The notes beneath the pieces were generated by a model. It saw nothing but the letters and a program-made list of their open reading frames with translations, was not told the origin of the DNA and did no database searches. Below are positions 41,755-50,538 of a stretch of 64,000 nucleotides of DNA, in pieces. Numbering within the stretch: position 1 is the first letter of the stretch; the number at the start of each line of letters is the position of its first letter. This DNA is from an uncultured Cohaesibacter sp. GTDB lineage: Bacteria; Pseudomonadota; Alphaproteobacteria; Rhizobiales; Cohaesibacteraceae. The position numbers and the translations under genes are program-made. The stretch is from assembly GCF_963678225.1 (NCBI RefSeq), contig NZ_OY782764.1:1-64000 (forward strand). Reading direction: 5' to 3'.

Positions 41755-43014
41755 TCAGTGTCCGTAACCGCTGTTCTTCTCGATGTCGGCATTGATCTCG
41801 TCAACGGCCGCATCAAGAGTGTCGGCAACATCGGCGCCATTGGCCAGATCTGCCATGGCCTTGGTGAAGACCTTGGACTGGACCACATAACCCGGCGTCA
41901 CCGGACGCACTTTGGCTTGTGCGTTGGAGAGATCATAGAAGACAGCCAACGGCCCGCCATCCTTGTAGTTTTCCGTCATCTGAGCCGCAGAGGCCGTGGA
42001 CGGAATGAGGCCGATACCATCGGAGAAGGCAGCCAGATATTTATCCTGCAAGGCAAATTCGATAAAGGCAGATGCTCCATCCGGATGCTCGGAAGTCTTG
42101 GCAACGCCAAACTGCCAGGAGCCAGCACCGATCATTGGGCCATTGCCCATGTCAGGAGCAGGCAGGAAGACGACATCATCCACTTCGGCCATCGTGGCCA
42201 CAGCGCGCCAGTTGCCGTTCCACTGGAAAGCGAAGCTACCATCGATGAAGCCGGTCTGCTGATCAGCCGGACTTTCAGAGGTTCCCGGTGCATAGCCTTC
42301 CGTGAACAGGCTCTGCCACCATTCGCCAAAGGCCAGCCCGGCGTCGCCATTCAAGGCACCTTCCGCGGTCTTGTAGGTGGAGCGGTCCACGATATCGCCA
42401 CCAAAGCTTTGCAGGAATGGAGAATAAGCGTAAGGATACCACTCGCCCTGATCATTCATACCCAGATCCAGCGCATATTTATAATTGCCTGAAGCCTTGG
42501 CCTTCTTGAGGGCATCCATGAATTCGTCTTTTGTCCATGGTTTATCCAGCGTTGGCGTGCGCAGGCCCAACTCTTCCAGAGTGGAGGTGCGGGCGTAAAG
42601 CGCAACGGCGGCATCCCAAAGGCCGATGGAATAGAGTTTGCCATCCCACATGCCCTTTGTACCGGGCAGGAAATTCTCGATCTTGGATTCATCAATCTGC
42701 AAGGGCTGCATATAGCCAGACCATGCCCAGTTTGGCATGATGGGGCCGTCAACATCGATGATATCAGGCAGGTTGCCAGCCAGCGCAGCCGCAACAACGG
42801 AATCGTTGTAGCTTGTCTGCGGGAAGCTTTCGATGGTGACGTTCCAGTCACTCTGGCTGGCGTTGAAGTCATCAACGATCTGGTTGATGATCTTACTTTC
42901 AACATCATTGCCCGCACCATGATACCACATGGTCAGATCGGTTTGCGCCAAGGCTGCACCGGACATGAGTGTCGAAGCGCAGAATGAAGCAACAAGTATC
43001 TTCGTAAGTTTCAT
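41755..43014 (-). CDS. Sugar ABC transporter substrate-binding protein
   Basis: The 419-residue protein begins KLTKILVASFCASTLMSGAALAQT, an export signal cut after ALA. The mature part DLTMWYHGAGNDVESKIINQIVDDFNASQSDWNVTIESFPQTSYND belongs to the cluster B (SBP_bac_1) sugar binders. FDFSWNG-like FAFQWNGNWRAVATM and YLAAFSDGIGLIPSTASA are also typical. ATG 43014 overlaps the LacI stop as ATGA. It delivers the sugar from the periplasm to the permeases encoded downstream. Confidence 0.94.
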   Translation of the reverse strand: MKLTKILVASFCASTLMSGAALAQTDLTMWYHGAGNDVESKIINQIVDDFNASQSDWNVTIESFPQTSYNDSVVAAALAGNLPDIIDVDGPIMPNWAWSGYMQPLQIDESKIENFLPGTKGMWDGKLYSIGLWDAAVALYARTSTLEELGLRTPTLDKPWTKDEFMDALKKAKASGNYKYALDLGMNDQGEWYPYAYSPFLQSFGGDIVDRSTYKTAEGALNGDAGLAFGEWWQSLFTEGYAPGTSESPADQQTGFIDGSFAFQWNGNWRAVATMAEVDDVVFLPAPDMGNGPMIGAGSWQFGVAKTSEHPDGASAFIEFALQDKYLAAFSDGIGLIPSTASAAQMTENYKDGGPLAVFYDLSNAQAKVRPVTPGYVVQSKVFTKAMADLANGADVADTLDAAVDEINADIEKNSGYGH

Positions 43015-44132
43015 TGGTTATTCCTCCCTTTAGAATTCAAAACACTGACTGTATTGAGCGCCGTCACCGATGACCGCCAACACACAGGGCTACCCACCAG
43101 CCCCGGAAGCTCCGGCTTTTCCTCTTGCTCTGACATCAAAGCCAGCAAATGCCGGGCGGCAATCTGCCCCATGGTGAAATAGGGCAACTCAACCGTGGTG
43201 AGTGGCGGAAACAGCGTTTCGGCAATCACGCGATAATTGTCATAGCCAGCAACCGAGATATCCTCCGGCACCCGGATGCCGCGCGAGCGCAACAGTCCAT
43301 ACAAACGCAGCGCCATTTCATCATTGCCGCAGCAGATGACGGTTGGCGGTTCTTCTAGAGAAAGCAGGCGATCAAGCGCCTGCATCAATATCTGGCTTTC
43401 GCGCTCCTGCCCTTCCTCATAGCCCATGCTCACCAGCTCATCGGCATAAGGAATATCAGCCTCGGCCAGCGCCTCGCGATAACCGCGATAGCGCAATCCC
43501 GTTGCAACGAGTGTGCGGTCCAGCGTCAGATAGCCGATCCGCCGATGACCACTCTGGATGAGCTTGGCTACGAGATCCTTCTGCCCCTGCTTGTCATCAG
43601 GCAACACGCTCGGATGCCCTTCAGGATCAAAGCAGTTGGCAAGCACAATCGGAAAATCATCCGGCACCTTGGGCAAAGTCACCTGCTTGTGGTGATCAGC
43701 CACATAGATGATGCCTTCCACCCGATGCTGCAAAAAGGTGCGGATCAGATGCGGCACCTGATCGGAAACACCATCGGTATCGGCGATCATGAGGGTCTTG
43801 CCGCTGGAGCCCATGACATGCTGGATACCCTGCACGATGAAAAGATCAGGCAAGCCTTCCGGCTCGATGGGCTCGATGCCATGCGAAATAGCACCAGTAA
43901 TCAATCCAACCAGCCCGGACTTGTTCGAGCGCATCATGCGCGCCGCACTGGAGGGCACATAGCCCAGCTCGGCCATGGCGGCGTCCACCGCATCACGGGT
44001 CTGCTTTTTGACCGGCGCATCTCCGTTCAACACCCGCGAAACGGTCTTGGGCGATACACCTGCCAGCTTGGCTACATCGTAAATGGTTGCCACTTTGCTC
44101 TCGTCTTTCTCTTGATGACGAACCGAAGTCAT
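43011..44132 (-). CDS. LacI-family repressor heading the sugar operon
   Basis: 373 residues from ATG 44132. The HTH ATIYDVAKLAGVSPKTVSRVLNGDAPVKKQT is followed by a hinge helix (SSAARMMRSNKSGLVGL) and a sugar-binding domain with GIIYVADHHKQ, HRRIGYLTLD, RLRYRGYREAL and ISVAGYDN. A GTG at 44093 would start directly before ATIYDV, the usual N-terminus, so the 13 extra residues may not be translated. It is the first gene of its own operon, whose promoter is overlapped by its presumed operator, implying autoregulation. Confidence 0.9.
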   Translation of the reverse strand: MTSVRHQEKDESKVATIYDVAKLAGVSPKTVSRVLNGDAPVKKQTRDAVDAAMAELGYVPSSAARMMRSNKSGLVGLITGAISHGIEPIEPEGLPDLFIVQGIQHVMGSSGKTLMIADTDGVSDQVPHLIRTFLQHRVEGIIYVADHHKQVTLPKVPDDFPIVLANCFDPEGHPSVLPDDKQGQKDLVAKLIQSGHRRIGYLTLDRTLVATGLRYRGYREALAEADIPYADELVSMGYEEGQERESQILMQALDRLLSLEEPPTVICCGNDEMALRLYGLLRSRGIRVPEDISVAGYDNYRVIAETLFPPLTTVELPYFTMGQIAARHLLALMSEQEEKPELPGLVGSPVCWRSSVTALNTVSVLNSKGRNNQ

Positions 44133-44136
44133 AAAA

Positions 44137-44188
44137 TGACATCGGTGTCTGACATCGATGTCATAAAGTCAAAAAGAGTGAGTGTCAA
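44137..44188 (-). promoter_or_regulatory. Promoter and LacI-type operators of the sugar operon
   Basis: On the minus strand -35 TTGACA (44183-44188) and -10 TATGAC (44160-44165) are 17 bases apart. Overlapping the -10 and start site is the perfect palindrome TGACATCGATGTCA (44150-44163), with a second, weaker copy TGACATCGGTGTCT (44137-44150) next to it. A central CG is usual for LacI-family operators. Transcription from here reads lacI and all five following genes. Confidence 0.72.
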
Positions 44189-44427
44189 GGCGACGCCCAC
44201 CCACCCTTGGTATAGGAAACGAAAGAAAAGCAACTCACCAAACGCGTAAAAGCTTGAAATTACGCGCATTTGCTCGAAATGAAAAAGCTGAGAAATTTCT
44301 GCTGTGACGATTTGGATCGACAAATCTCCAGAGCGCGTCCAACACACCCATTTTGTCGCTCAAAAGAGAAAACTCTCCATCAGATCTTCAGCATAGCATG
44401 AACGCATGCCCCAAGGGGTAACCCACC

Positions 44428-45234
44428 TTAAAGCTTGGCAATTTCGAGATTGATACCACGCAAGCGAAGCTTATCAATTGCCTCTTCAGACAATCCTTCA
44501 TCGGTGATGATTGTGTCAAATGCCTCGGTCGGCACCGTACGATAAAGTGCTCGATCGAAGAAACGGCTGCTATCGAGCATCAGGACCGTGCGTTCTGCCG
44601 CCTCGATCATGGCTCGCTTCATCAGCATCACGTCGAGCAGGGTTTCAGATGCACATTCCAGATCCAGCGCCTGGGCGGACATGAAGAAGCAATCGCAACG
44701 GATATCAACGAGAAAATCCAGCCCCGGCTGCCCCAACAAACCGTAAGAACCGAAGCGACAGGACCCTCCGGGAACAATCAGCTTGATATGCTCTTTGTAG
44801 GCGAGGGTCGTTGCAACATAAAGGTCATTGGTTATAACTGTGAGTGGTATGGACTGAACCGAAAGCTCTTCGGCCAACATATGCGCAATCACGGCGCCCG
44901 AGTCGATGATGATGCTCTGTTTGGGCTCGATCATCTGAAGGGTATGACGCACAATCGAATTCTTTTCCTCGACAGCCGTCCGGCGCGCCAGATCGGTCGA
45001 GGGTTCGAAATTGGTTCTGGAACGAATACGCACCGCCCCGCCATGGGTTCGGCGCACAATGCCCTCGGCCGCCAACGAATCCAGATCCCGCCTCACGGTA
45101 GAGACGGAGATATTGAACATACGTGCCAATTCCTGGTTCGTACCGGAAACATTGGTTTGAAACCACTGAATCAATTGTTGTCGTCGTTCAGCAGGCAACA
45201 GTTCTTCAGATAGAGATACAGGCGTTTCGACCAA
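44428..45234 (-). CDS. DeoR-family transcriptional regulator
   Basis: 268 residues. HTH: AERRQQLIQWFQTNVSGTNQELARMFNISVSTVRRDLDSLAAEGIVRRTHGGAV, the standard DeoR signature. Sensor: IIDSGAVIAHMLAEELS, VITNDLYVATTLA, GLLGQPGLDFL and MLDSSRFFDRALYRTVP, which recognise phosphorylated sugars or related molecules in this family. Start is TTG 45234 with GGAG six bases upstream. It lies downstream of and in the same direction as the TRAP genes, and may regulate them. A direct-repeat site upstream of the TRAP operon is a candidate target. Confidence 0.88.
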   Translation of the reverse strand: MVETPVSLSEELLPAERRQQLIQWFQTNVSGTNQELARMFNISVSTVRRDLDSLAAEGIVRRTHGGAVRIRSRTNFEPSTDLARRTAVEEKNSIVRHTLQMIEPKQSIIIDSGAVIAHMLAEELSVQSIPLTVITNDLYVATTLAYKEHIKLIVPGGSCRFGSYGLLGQPGLDFLVDIRCDCFFMSAQALDLECASETLLDVMLMKRAMIEAAERTVLMLDSSRFFDRALYRTVPTEAFDTIITDEGLSEEAIDKLRLRGINLEIAKL

Positions 45235-45377
45235 GATAAACTCCAGTTGTTTCAGGATCGTCAGGGCTGCCGAAGTATTTAACTAGGAAAAATACTTCAT
45301 TCAACCCTGACTTGAACCTATACCGAAAATCGAGATTGGGGAAATGGACGATTTGATCCAATCCTGACCTAATCCGA

Positions 45378-46682
45378 CTATAGTGCAGATGGCAGCCAAA
45401 GAACGATTTGCGGAAAAACAGCCAACAATGCAGTCCCCAGACACAGCAGGAAGAAGAAAGGAGCCGCAGCAAGGATCGTGGCGCCAAGACTTCGTTCTGT
45501 CAGAGCCTGAAGAATGTAGAGATTGAGCCCGATAGGCGGCGTGATGGTGCTCATTTCAATCATGATCACCAGATAGACCCCGAACCAGAGCGGATCATAG
45601 CCAGCCTGCATAATCAAAGGCACGGCAATCGGCACGGTCATCACCGTCATCGAGGTGCCGTCAAGGAACATGCCCAGCACGATATACAGAACGGCAAGGA
45701 TCAACAGCACACCGTAAGGCGACAGATTCAGCCCCGCGATCATCTCGGTGATCATGGTCGGCAGATGCATATAGGCAATGGCCGCTGACAGAAAAGCCGA
45801 AGAGGCAATCAGCATGCAGATCATGGAGGAGATGCGCAGCGTGTTCATCAGACTTTCCACGAGCAGCTTGACGCTGAACTGGCCGGTCACGAAGGTAATG
45901 ACAATAGCGCAGAATACGCCGACAGCCGCCGCTTCGGATGGTGTAGCAAGGCCGGAATAGATAGAACCGAGCACGACGAACATCAATGCGGCAATCGGCA
46001 CCAACTCACCAAGCCCCTTGAGCATGGCCCGACCGGAGACATCACCATCATATTTCGGTGCCATATGCGGAAAGGCAATCGACATGATGGCAATATAGCC
46101 TGAATAGAGAGCTGCCATCATCATGCCCGGAACGATACCGGCGATAAACAGCTTGGCGATGGAAACCTCGGCCAGCACACCATAAATAATCATGGCAATC
46201 GAGGGCGGAATCAGCAAGCCGAAGCTCCCTGCCCCGGCCAGAGAACCGGCAGCAAGCGACATGCTATAGTCGCGCTTTCTCAATTCTGGCACGGTAATCT
46301 TGCCCACGGTGGCCGTGGTAGCTGTCGAAGAGCCGGAAATCGCGGCAAACAGGGTGCAGCCGAACACGTTGGTATGGAGCAACCCGCCAGGAATCTTGGC
46401 AACCAGAGGCGCCAGACCGCGGAACAACCGCTCGGAAATATCGGTTCGGAAAATGATATCGCCCATCCAGATAAAGATGGGAATGGCCGCCAGTTCCCAA
46501 GAAACAGCGGAGGAGGAAATCACCTTGGTGGCAATAGCACCAATGCGCACCCACGGAAAATCAAGAATAAGCCACATGGCGCCGGCGCCAGAAAGCAGCA
46601 GGCCGGCAAAAATCCAGGTTCCAGCGCCCAGAAACAAGGCAAGAAGCGCCAAAAGAAGAACTGAAGCAAGAGCAACAGACAT
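45378..46682 (-). CDS. dctM: TRAP transporter large permease
   Basis: The 434-residue protein has about twelve helices with GAGTWIFAGLLLSGAGAMWLIL at the N-terminus, GDIIFRTDISERLFRGL, ISGSSTATTATVGKITVPELRKRDYSMSLAAGSLAGAGSFGLLIPPSIAMIIYGV and ITPPIGLNLYILQ. These are DctM signatures; the protein drives sodium-coupled uptake of an organic acid or similar. It is intact. Twenty bases separate it from dctQ. The binding protein upstream is broken, so the transporter may be inactive or use another receptor. Confidence 0.92.
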   Translation of the reverse strand: MSVALASVLLLALLALFLGAGTWIFAGLLLSGAGAMWLILDFPWVRIGAIATKVISSSAVSWELAAIPIFIWMGDIIFRTDISERLFRGLAPLVAKIPGGLLHTNVFGCTLFAAISGSSTATTATVGKITVPELRKRDYSMSLAAGSLAGAGSFGLLIPPSIAMIIYGVLAEVSIAKLFIAGIVPGMMMAALYSGYIAIMSIAFPHMAPKYDGDVSGRAMLKGLGELVPIAALMFVVLGSIYSGLATPSEAAAVGVFCAIVITFVTGQFSVKLLVESLMNTLRISSMICMLIASSAFLSAAIAYMHLPTMITEMIAGLNLSPYGVLLILAVLYIVLGMFLDGTSMTVMTVPIAVPLIMQAGYDPLWFGVYLVIMIEMSTITPPIGLNLYILQALTERSLGATILAAAPFFFLLCLGTALLAVFPQIVLWLPSAL

Positions 46683-46701
46683 TATTATACCCTTTCAACA
46701 C

Positions 46702-47304
46702 TCAAATGGTGAGCGAACGCTCTGATGTATGCCCAACGGCGAAAAGCCGGAGCACTCTGACAAGAACCTGCAGGCTCAACAGCACGAGCCCGATGAGGAA
46801 GAAACTCTCAGGTATCCAGAGCGGGATCTTGATATAGTGCTGCCCGACCGTGCCGCGCGCCCAATATTTATATACAGAGTGCCACTGGTAGCTGATCAGG
46901 AACCAGAGAATGGCTTCGACCGAAATCAGACAGAACACCTCTGCAATCCACTTGCCAAAAGTCGGCAAGAGATTGGTCAGCGCGGTCACCCGGATCATGG
47001 CCCCATGTTCCAGAGCCCATGCGGCAGCAAGAAATGTGGTTGCTGCAACGCCATAGCCAACAAGCGTGTCAGCCATGAAGGTGGAAAGGGAGAAGAAGCG
47101 CAGACAGATTTCAAGGATGATCAACAGCGTCATCAAAGCGATGATGATGGCCGAAATCACTGCGCAAAAGAGATTCAGACTGCTGGAAATTCGGCTTAGA
47201 ACTGCCAGCCAAACCGGATCATTCGGGTGGGATGGGAATGTAAATGGAGAAACATCAGAAACCACTTCGTCTTCTGGTGCTTCAAATCCTGGATTCGTGG
47301 ACAT
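46702..47304 (-). CDS. dctQ: TRAP transporter small permease
   Basis: A 200-residue protein with four helices (LFCAVISAIIIALMTLLIILEICLRFF, TLVGYGVAATTFLAAAWALEHGAMIRV, VFCLISVEAILWFLISY, SFFLIGLVLLSLQVLVRVL). The pair EHGAMIRVTAL and the length fit DctQ. It carries an unusual polar N-terminal extension of about 35 residues. It lies between the broken dctP and the intact dctM and appears undamaged. Confidence 0.88.
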   Translation of the reverse strand: MSTNPGFEAPEDEVVSDVSPFTFPSHPNDPVWLAVLSRISSSLNLFCAVISAIIIALMTLLIILEICLRFFSLSTFMADTLVGYGVAATTFLAAAWALEHGAMIRVTALTNLLPTFGKWIAEVFCLISVEAILWFLISYQWHSVYKYWARGTVGQHYIKIPLWIPESFFLIGLVLLSLQVLVRVLRLFAVGHTSERSLTI

Positions 47305-47349
47305 CTAGTCGTGACCTTAAGAAAAGGGAGGCGTGACTTGAAATAGGAA

Positions 47350-47376
47350 CCGGTGCCTGCATAAGGCAGGCACCGG
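47350..47376 (-). other. Strong intercistronic hairpin between dctP remnant and dctQ
   Basis: CCGGTGCCTGC and GCAGGCACCGG form a perfect 11-bp stem with a 5-base loop, right after the dctP stop. It could attenuate or stabilise the mRNA. Confidence 0.75.
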
Positions 47377-47383
47377 CGTAATA

Positions 47384-48146
47384 TTAGCTGGATTTCTGGG
47401 CTTCAAAGGCTTCAAGCACAGTGGCACCTTTTTCGCCTGCTTCAGCAAGCCATTCGTCTCTGACCTTCTTGCCTGCATTCTGCAGCAATTCAAAGACTTC
47501 ATCAGGCACATCTTCGTCATGGGTGATCGTCATGCCATGTTCAGCCATGACCTTGTAGGATTTCTCAATGGAATCGACGACAATCTTCCAGGCGTAGGTA
47601 TCGCATGCATCACAGATTTCCATGATCGCAGTCTGAACGTCAGCTGGCAGCGCATCAAAGGCCGGTTTGTTGACGTGGCAGACAAACAGCCCCATGGCAT
47701 AGTTGATCTCGGTGAAGTCGGAGACATAGTCCCAGATGGAAAGCTGCATGCCACCATCAGCCGAGGTCAGAACCGCATCAATGCCACCGGTGGAAAGCTG
47801 AGGGATAAGGTCACCCCAGGCGATCTGCAGAGGAGACGCACCAGCATTAACCAGCGTCTGGGTACCGTTCACATCATAGGTGCGGATACGCAGACCTTCG
47901 ATGGCATCAACCGAGGTGATCGGCATCTTGGCATGGATACCGGACGGCGCGTTCGGCATCGCCCACTTTTTTCTTGAGTTCATCAATAAAGAATTTGCAG
48001 GCCTGACCGGTCAGAGACTGACTACCATATTCGTCAATAAAGGCAAGATCCCATTTCACGCCAGCAGAAAAGGCAGGTGTTCCAACCAAGGTGGCTGCGC
48101 CCAGAATGGTTGAGTATTTAAGAAGGTCACGTCTTGAAATCGTCAT
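47384..48146 (-). pseudogene. dctP: TRAP substrate-binding protein gene with internal deletion and frameshift
   Basis: The first frame (48146 down to about 47990) encodes a twin-arginine leader SRRDLLKYSTILGAATLVGTPAFSAG and the start of a mature DctP, KWDLAFIDEYGSQSLTGQACKFFIDELKKK, then runs out of frame (VGDAERAVRYP). The second frame picks up at APSGIHAKMPITSVDAIEGLRIRTYDVNGTQTLVNAGASPLQIAWGDLIPQLSTGGIDAVLTSADGG, the normal C-terminal half. Normal proteins have about 330 residues; here roughly 100 central ones and the frame are lost at around 47970-47990. This is a real deletion unless the assembly is wrong. The rest of the operon is intact. Confidence 0.85.
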
Positions 48147-48457
48147 TTAATCCTCCAGTCGGCATTCGACCCAGTGGTTCCGCTTCCGGCTCTTTGTTAA
48201 GAGCGAAATGAAAGGTGTGTCCCCATTTCTCCCATATGCAGCCACAAAATTCCAAATATTGTCAAGATACCTAATAGACACCGGTACCAAAAACCGACTA
48301 ATTGCTAAAAATAAGCTCAAATGCTCAAAAAATAAGCGGACTATGCTCGTTTTCCCGGTGGGTTACGAAAGAAAATGGTAGAATTTCGGTTTACTGTGCA
48401 TCAATTATGGATATATCCTCTCATCGATCACCAATTCCATCACGGGACACAGACAAG
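48147..48457. promoter_or_regulatory. Divergent promoter region with DeoR-type direct repeats
   Basis: The 311-base gap between the TRAP operon and the SDR gene holds two direct copies of AAAAATAAGC (48307-48316 and 48328-48337), 21 bases apart, two helical turns. DeoR-family proteins often use direct repeats, and a DeoR gene lies at the end of the TRAP cluster, so these are candidate operators. No other gene is seen. Confidence 0.4.
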
Positions 48458-49171
48458 ATGAGCAAGACGGAAAATACAAGAATTGCTCTCATTAGCGGGG
48501 CAAATCGGGGCATTGGAGCCGAAATAGCGCGTCATTTGCGCGCAAATGGGTATGGCGTTTCTCTCGGGGCCCGTGATGTGTCCATGCTAGAAAAGGTGCA
48601 TGGCAAGCAAGATGCAACGATGCATTTTGGTAGATTTGATGCTTATGACAAAGGCAGCGCGAAGGAATGGGTTGAATCAGCAGTGAACCACTTCGGCCGC
48701 ATTGATGCGCTCGTAAACAATGCTGGCAACGGAAATCGACTCAGTCTGCTGGACGACGATGAAGATGCGCTAGATGAACTTCTGGAAGTGAATGTCAAGG
48801 CGCCCCTACGCATGACAAGGCTGTGTCTGCCCCACCTGGCAAAGACAGGACACGGACGTATTATCAATATCGTTTCTCTGTCTGGCAAGCGGGTGCGTAA
48901 CGAATTTGTCGGTTACAACATGTCAAAGTTCGCTGCCATGGGGCTTACGCACACAACCAGACATGTCACTTGGGAACAAGGTATACGAGCGACTGCAATT
49001 TGCCCAGGTTTTGTCCGTTCAGACATGAGTTCCTATACCTCCAAGATCACTGCGGAAGACATGACGCAGCCGGAAACCATCGCCCATCTGGTACGCACAG
49101 CAATCGAGCTTCCCAACAATGCGGCCATGGCAGAAATGTTGGTCAATTGCCGCCTCGAAGACATGCTCTAG
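48458..49171 (+). CDS. Short-chain dehydrogenase/reductase
   Basis: The 237-residue protein starts at ATG 48458 with TRIALISGANRGIGAEIARHLRANGYGVSLGARD (GxxxGxG cofactor motif, about residues 12-18). It has DALVNNAGNG, the catalytic Ser region IINIVSLSGKR, and YNMSK (Tyr-x3-Lys) near 155-159. PGFVRSDM is the usual post-catalytic segment. Cofactor is uncertain; Arg after the second strand (GARD) hints at NADPH. It leads the plus-strand series with the FAD oxidoreductase and hydantoinase genes and is probably cotranscribed with them. Confidence 0.9.
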   Translation: MSKTENTRIALISGANRGIGAEIARHLRANGYGVSLGARDVSMLEKVHGKQDATMHFGRFDAYDKGSAKEWVESAVNHFGRIDALVNNAGNGNRLSLLDDDEDALDELLEVNVKAPLRMTRLCLPHLAKTGHGRIINIVSLSGKRVRNEFVGYNMSKFAAMGLTHTTRHVTWEQGIRATAICPGFVRSDMSSYTSKITAEDMTQPETIAHLVRTAIELPNNAAMAEMLVNCRLEDML

Positions 49172-49183
49172 AGGACAGAAATC

Positions 49184-50506
49184 ATGCCCGTACCACTTCT
49201 TGAACGCATCACACCGCAAACCCAGCAGCCCCAGAGTGCCGACGTGGTCATCATCGGCGCAGGCATTGCAGGCACCTCGGCGGCGCTTTTCCTTGCGGAA
49301 GCGGGCCTCAAGGTCGTCGTGTGCGAAAAGGGGCTTGTCGGCGCAGAACAATCAAGCCGCAACTGGGGTTGGGTCCGCCAGATGGGCCGCGATGCAGCCG
49401 AGCTGCCGCTGACCATGCGATCTCTCAGCCTGTGGCGGAAATTGGACGAAACATACGGCATTGATACGGGCTTTCGTGAGACCGGTATCACCTATGTCGC
49501 CCGCACTCGAGCCGAAGAAAAGGAACTCACCGACTGGAGCAAGATCGGCCAGGCCGCCAATCTTAACAGTCAGGTGCTTGGCCCCAAGGAGCTGGAAGAG
49601 CTCCTGCCCGGCATCGCCCCGCGCTTTCGCATGGCCCTTTACACAGCCGACGACGGCCGCGCCGAACCGGGCAAGGCAGCGCCAGCCATTGCCGGAGCCG
49701 CCCAGAAGCTGGGCGCAACATTCCTTGAGCATTGCGCGGTGCGCGGCATTGAAACCGAAGCGGGCAAGCTTTCAGCCATCGTGACAGAGCACGGCCCCAT
49801 CAAGACCTCGGCAGCCATTGTCGCCGCTGGCGCCTGGAGCCGCTTGTTCCTTGGCAATCTGGGGCTCAACTTCCCGCAATTGAAGGTTCTGGGCACCGCA
49901 GCCCGCGTGGAAGGCGTGTCCGATGTGCCGACCATGGCGGTTGGTGGCGGAGACTTTGCCTTCAGGGAAACCTTGGATGGTGCGCATTTCGTTGCACTCA
50001 GAAACTACAACATCGCCCCGCTCACCCCCGATCATTTCCGGCTCTTCTTTGATTACCTGCCGGTCCTCATGAAGAGTTGGCGCGAGTTGAATGTGCGCCT
50101 GACCAAAATGTTCTTTTCCGAGCTCCGGGTTCCCCGCACCTGGTCCCTCAATGAAGAAACGCCTTTTGAGAAGGTGCGCATTCTTGATCCGGCCCCGCAC
50201 ATGCCTTTCAACATCAGGGCCTTGAAAACCCTGAAGACGGCGTTCCCCAAGTTTGCCTCAGCGCACATCACGCATAATTGGGCAGGCATTATCGACACCA
50301 CCCCCGACGCGGTGCCAGCAATCGGCCCGATCGAGCAGATCCCCGGCCTGCATATCGCCTCCGGCTTTTCCGGACATGGATTTGGCATCGGACCGGGCGC
50401 GGGCGAACTCATCGCAGAGATCGTAAGGGGCGTAAAACCAGCGGTGGATCCAAACCCGTTTCGCTTTGACCGGTTTGGCAAAACCCAATCACCGAAGCTG
50501 AGTTAG
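49184..50506 (+). CDS. FAD-dependent amine/amino-acid oxidoreductase (DAO family)
   Basis: The 440-residue protein has the Rossmann FAD motif SADVVIIGAGIAGTSAALFLAEAGLKVVVCEKG (about residues 18-51), then SSRNWGWVRQMGRD, the FAD-adenine region and GFSGHGFGIGPGAGELIAEIV near the C-terminus, as in D-amino-acid oxidase/sarcosine oxidase relatives. It oxidises an amine or N-methyl amino acid, but the substrate is not predicted. It follows the SDR by 12 bases and precedes hyuA by 32. With the hydantoinases it suggests catabolism of an unusual N-modified amino acid. Confidence 0.88.
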   Translation: MPVPLLERITPQTQQPQSADVVIIGAGIAGTSAALFLAEAGLKVVVCEKGLVGAEQSSRNWGWVRQMGRDAAELPLTMRSLSLWRKLDETYGIDTGFRETGITYVARTRAEEKELTDWSKIGQAANLNSQVLGPKELEELLPGIAPRFRMALYTADDGRAEPGKAAPAIAGAAQKLGATFLEHCAVRGIETEAGKLSAIVTEHGPIKTSAAIVAAGAWSRLFLGNLGLNFPQLKVLGTAARVEGVSDVPTMAVGGGDFAFRETLDGAHFVALRNYNIAPLTPDHFRLFFDYLPVLMKSWRELNVRLTKMFFSELRVPRTWSLNEETPFEKVRILDPAPHMPFNIRALKTLKTAFPKFASAHITHNWAGIIDTTPDAVPAIGPIEQIPGLHIASGFSGHGFGIGPGAGELIAEIVRGVKPAVDPNPFRFDRFGKTQSPKLS

Positions 50507-50538
50507 TCAGCATAGTTCCATATAAGAGAGAGAATACA

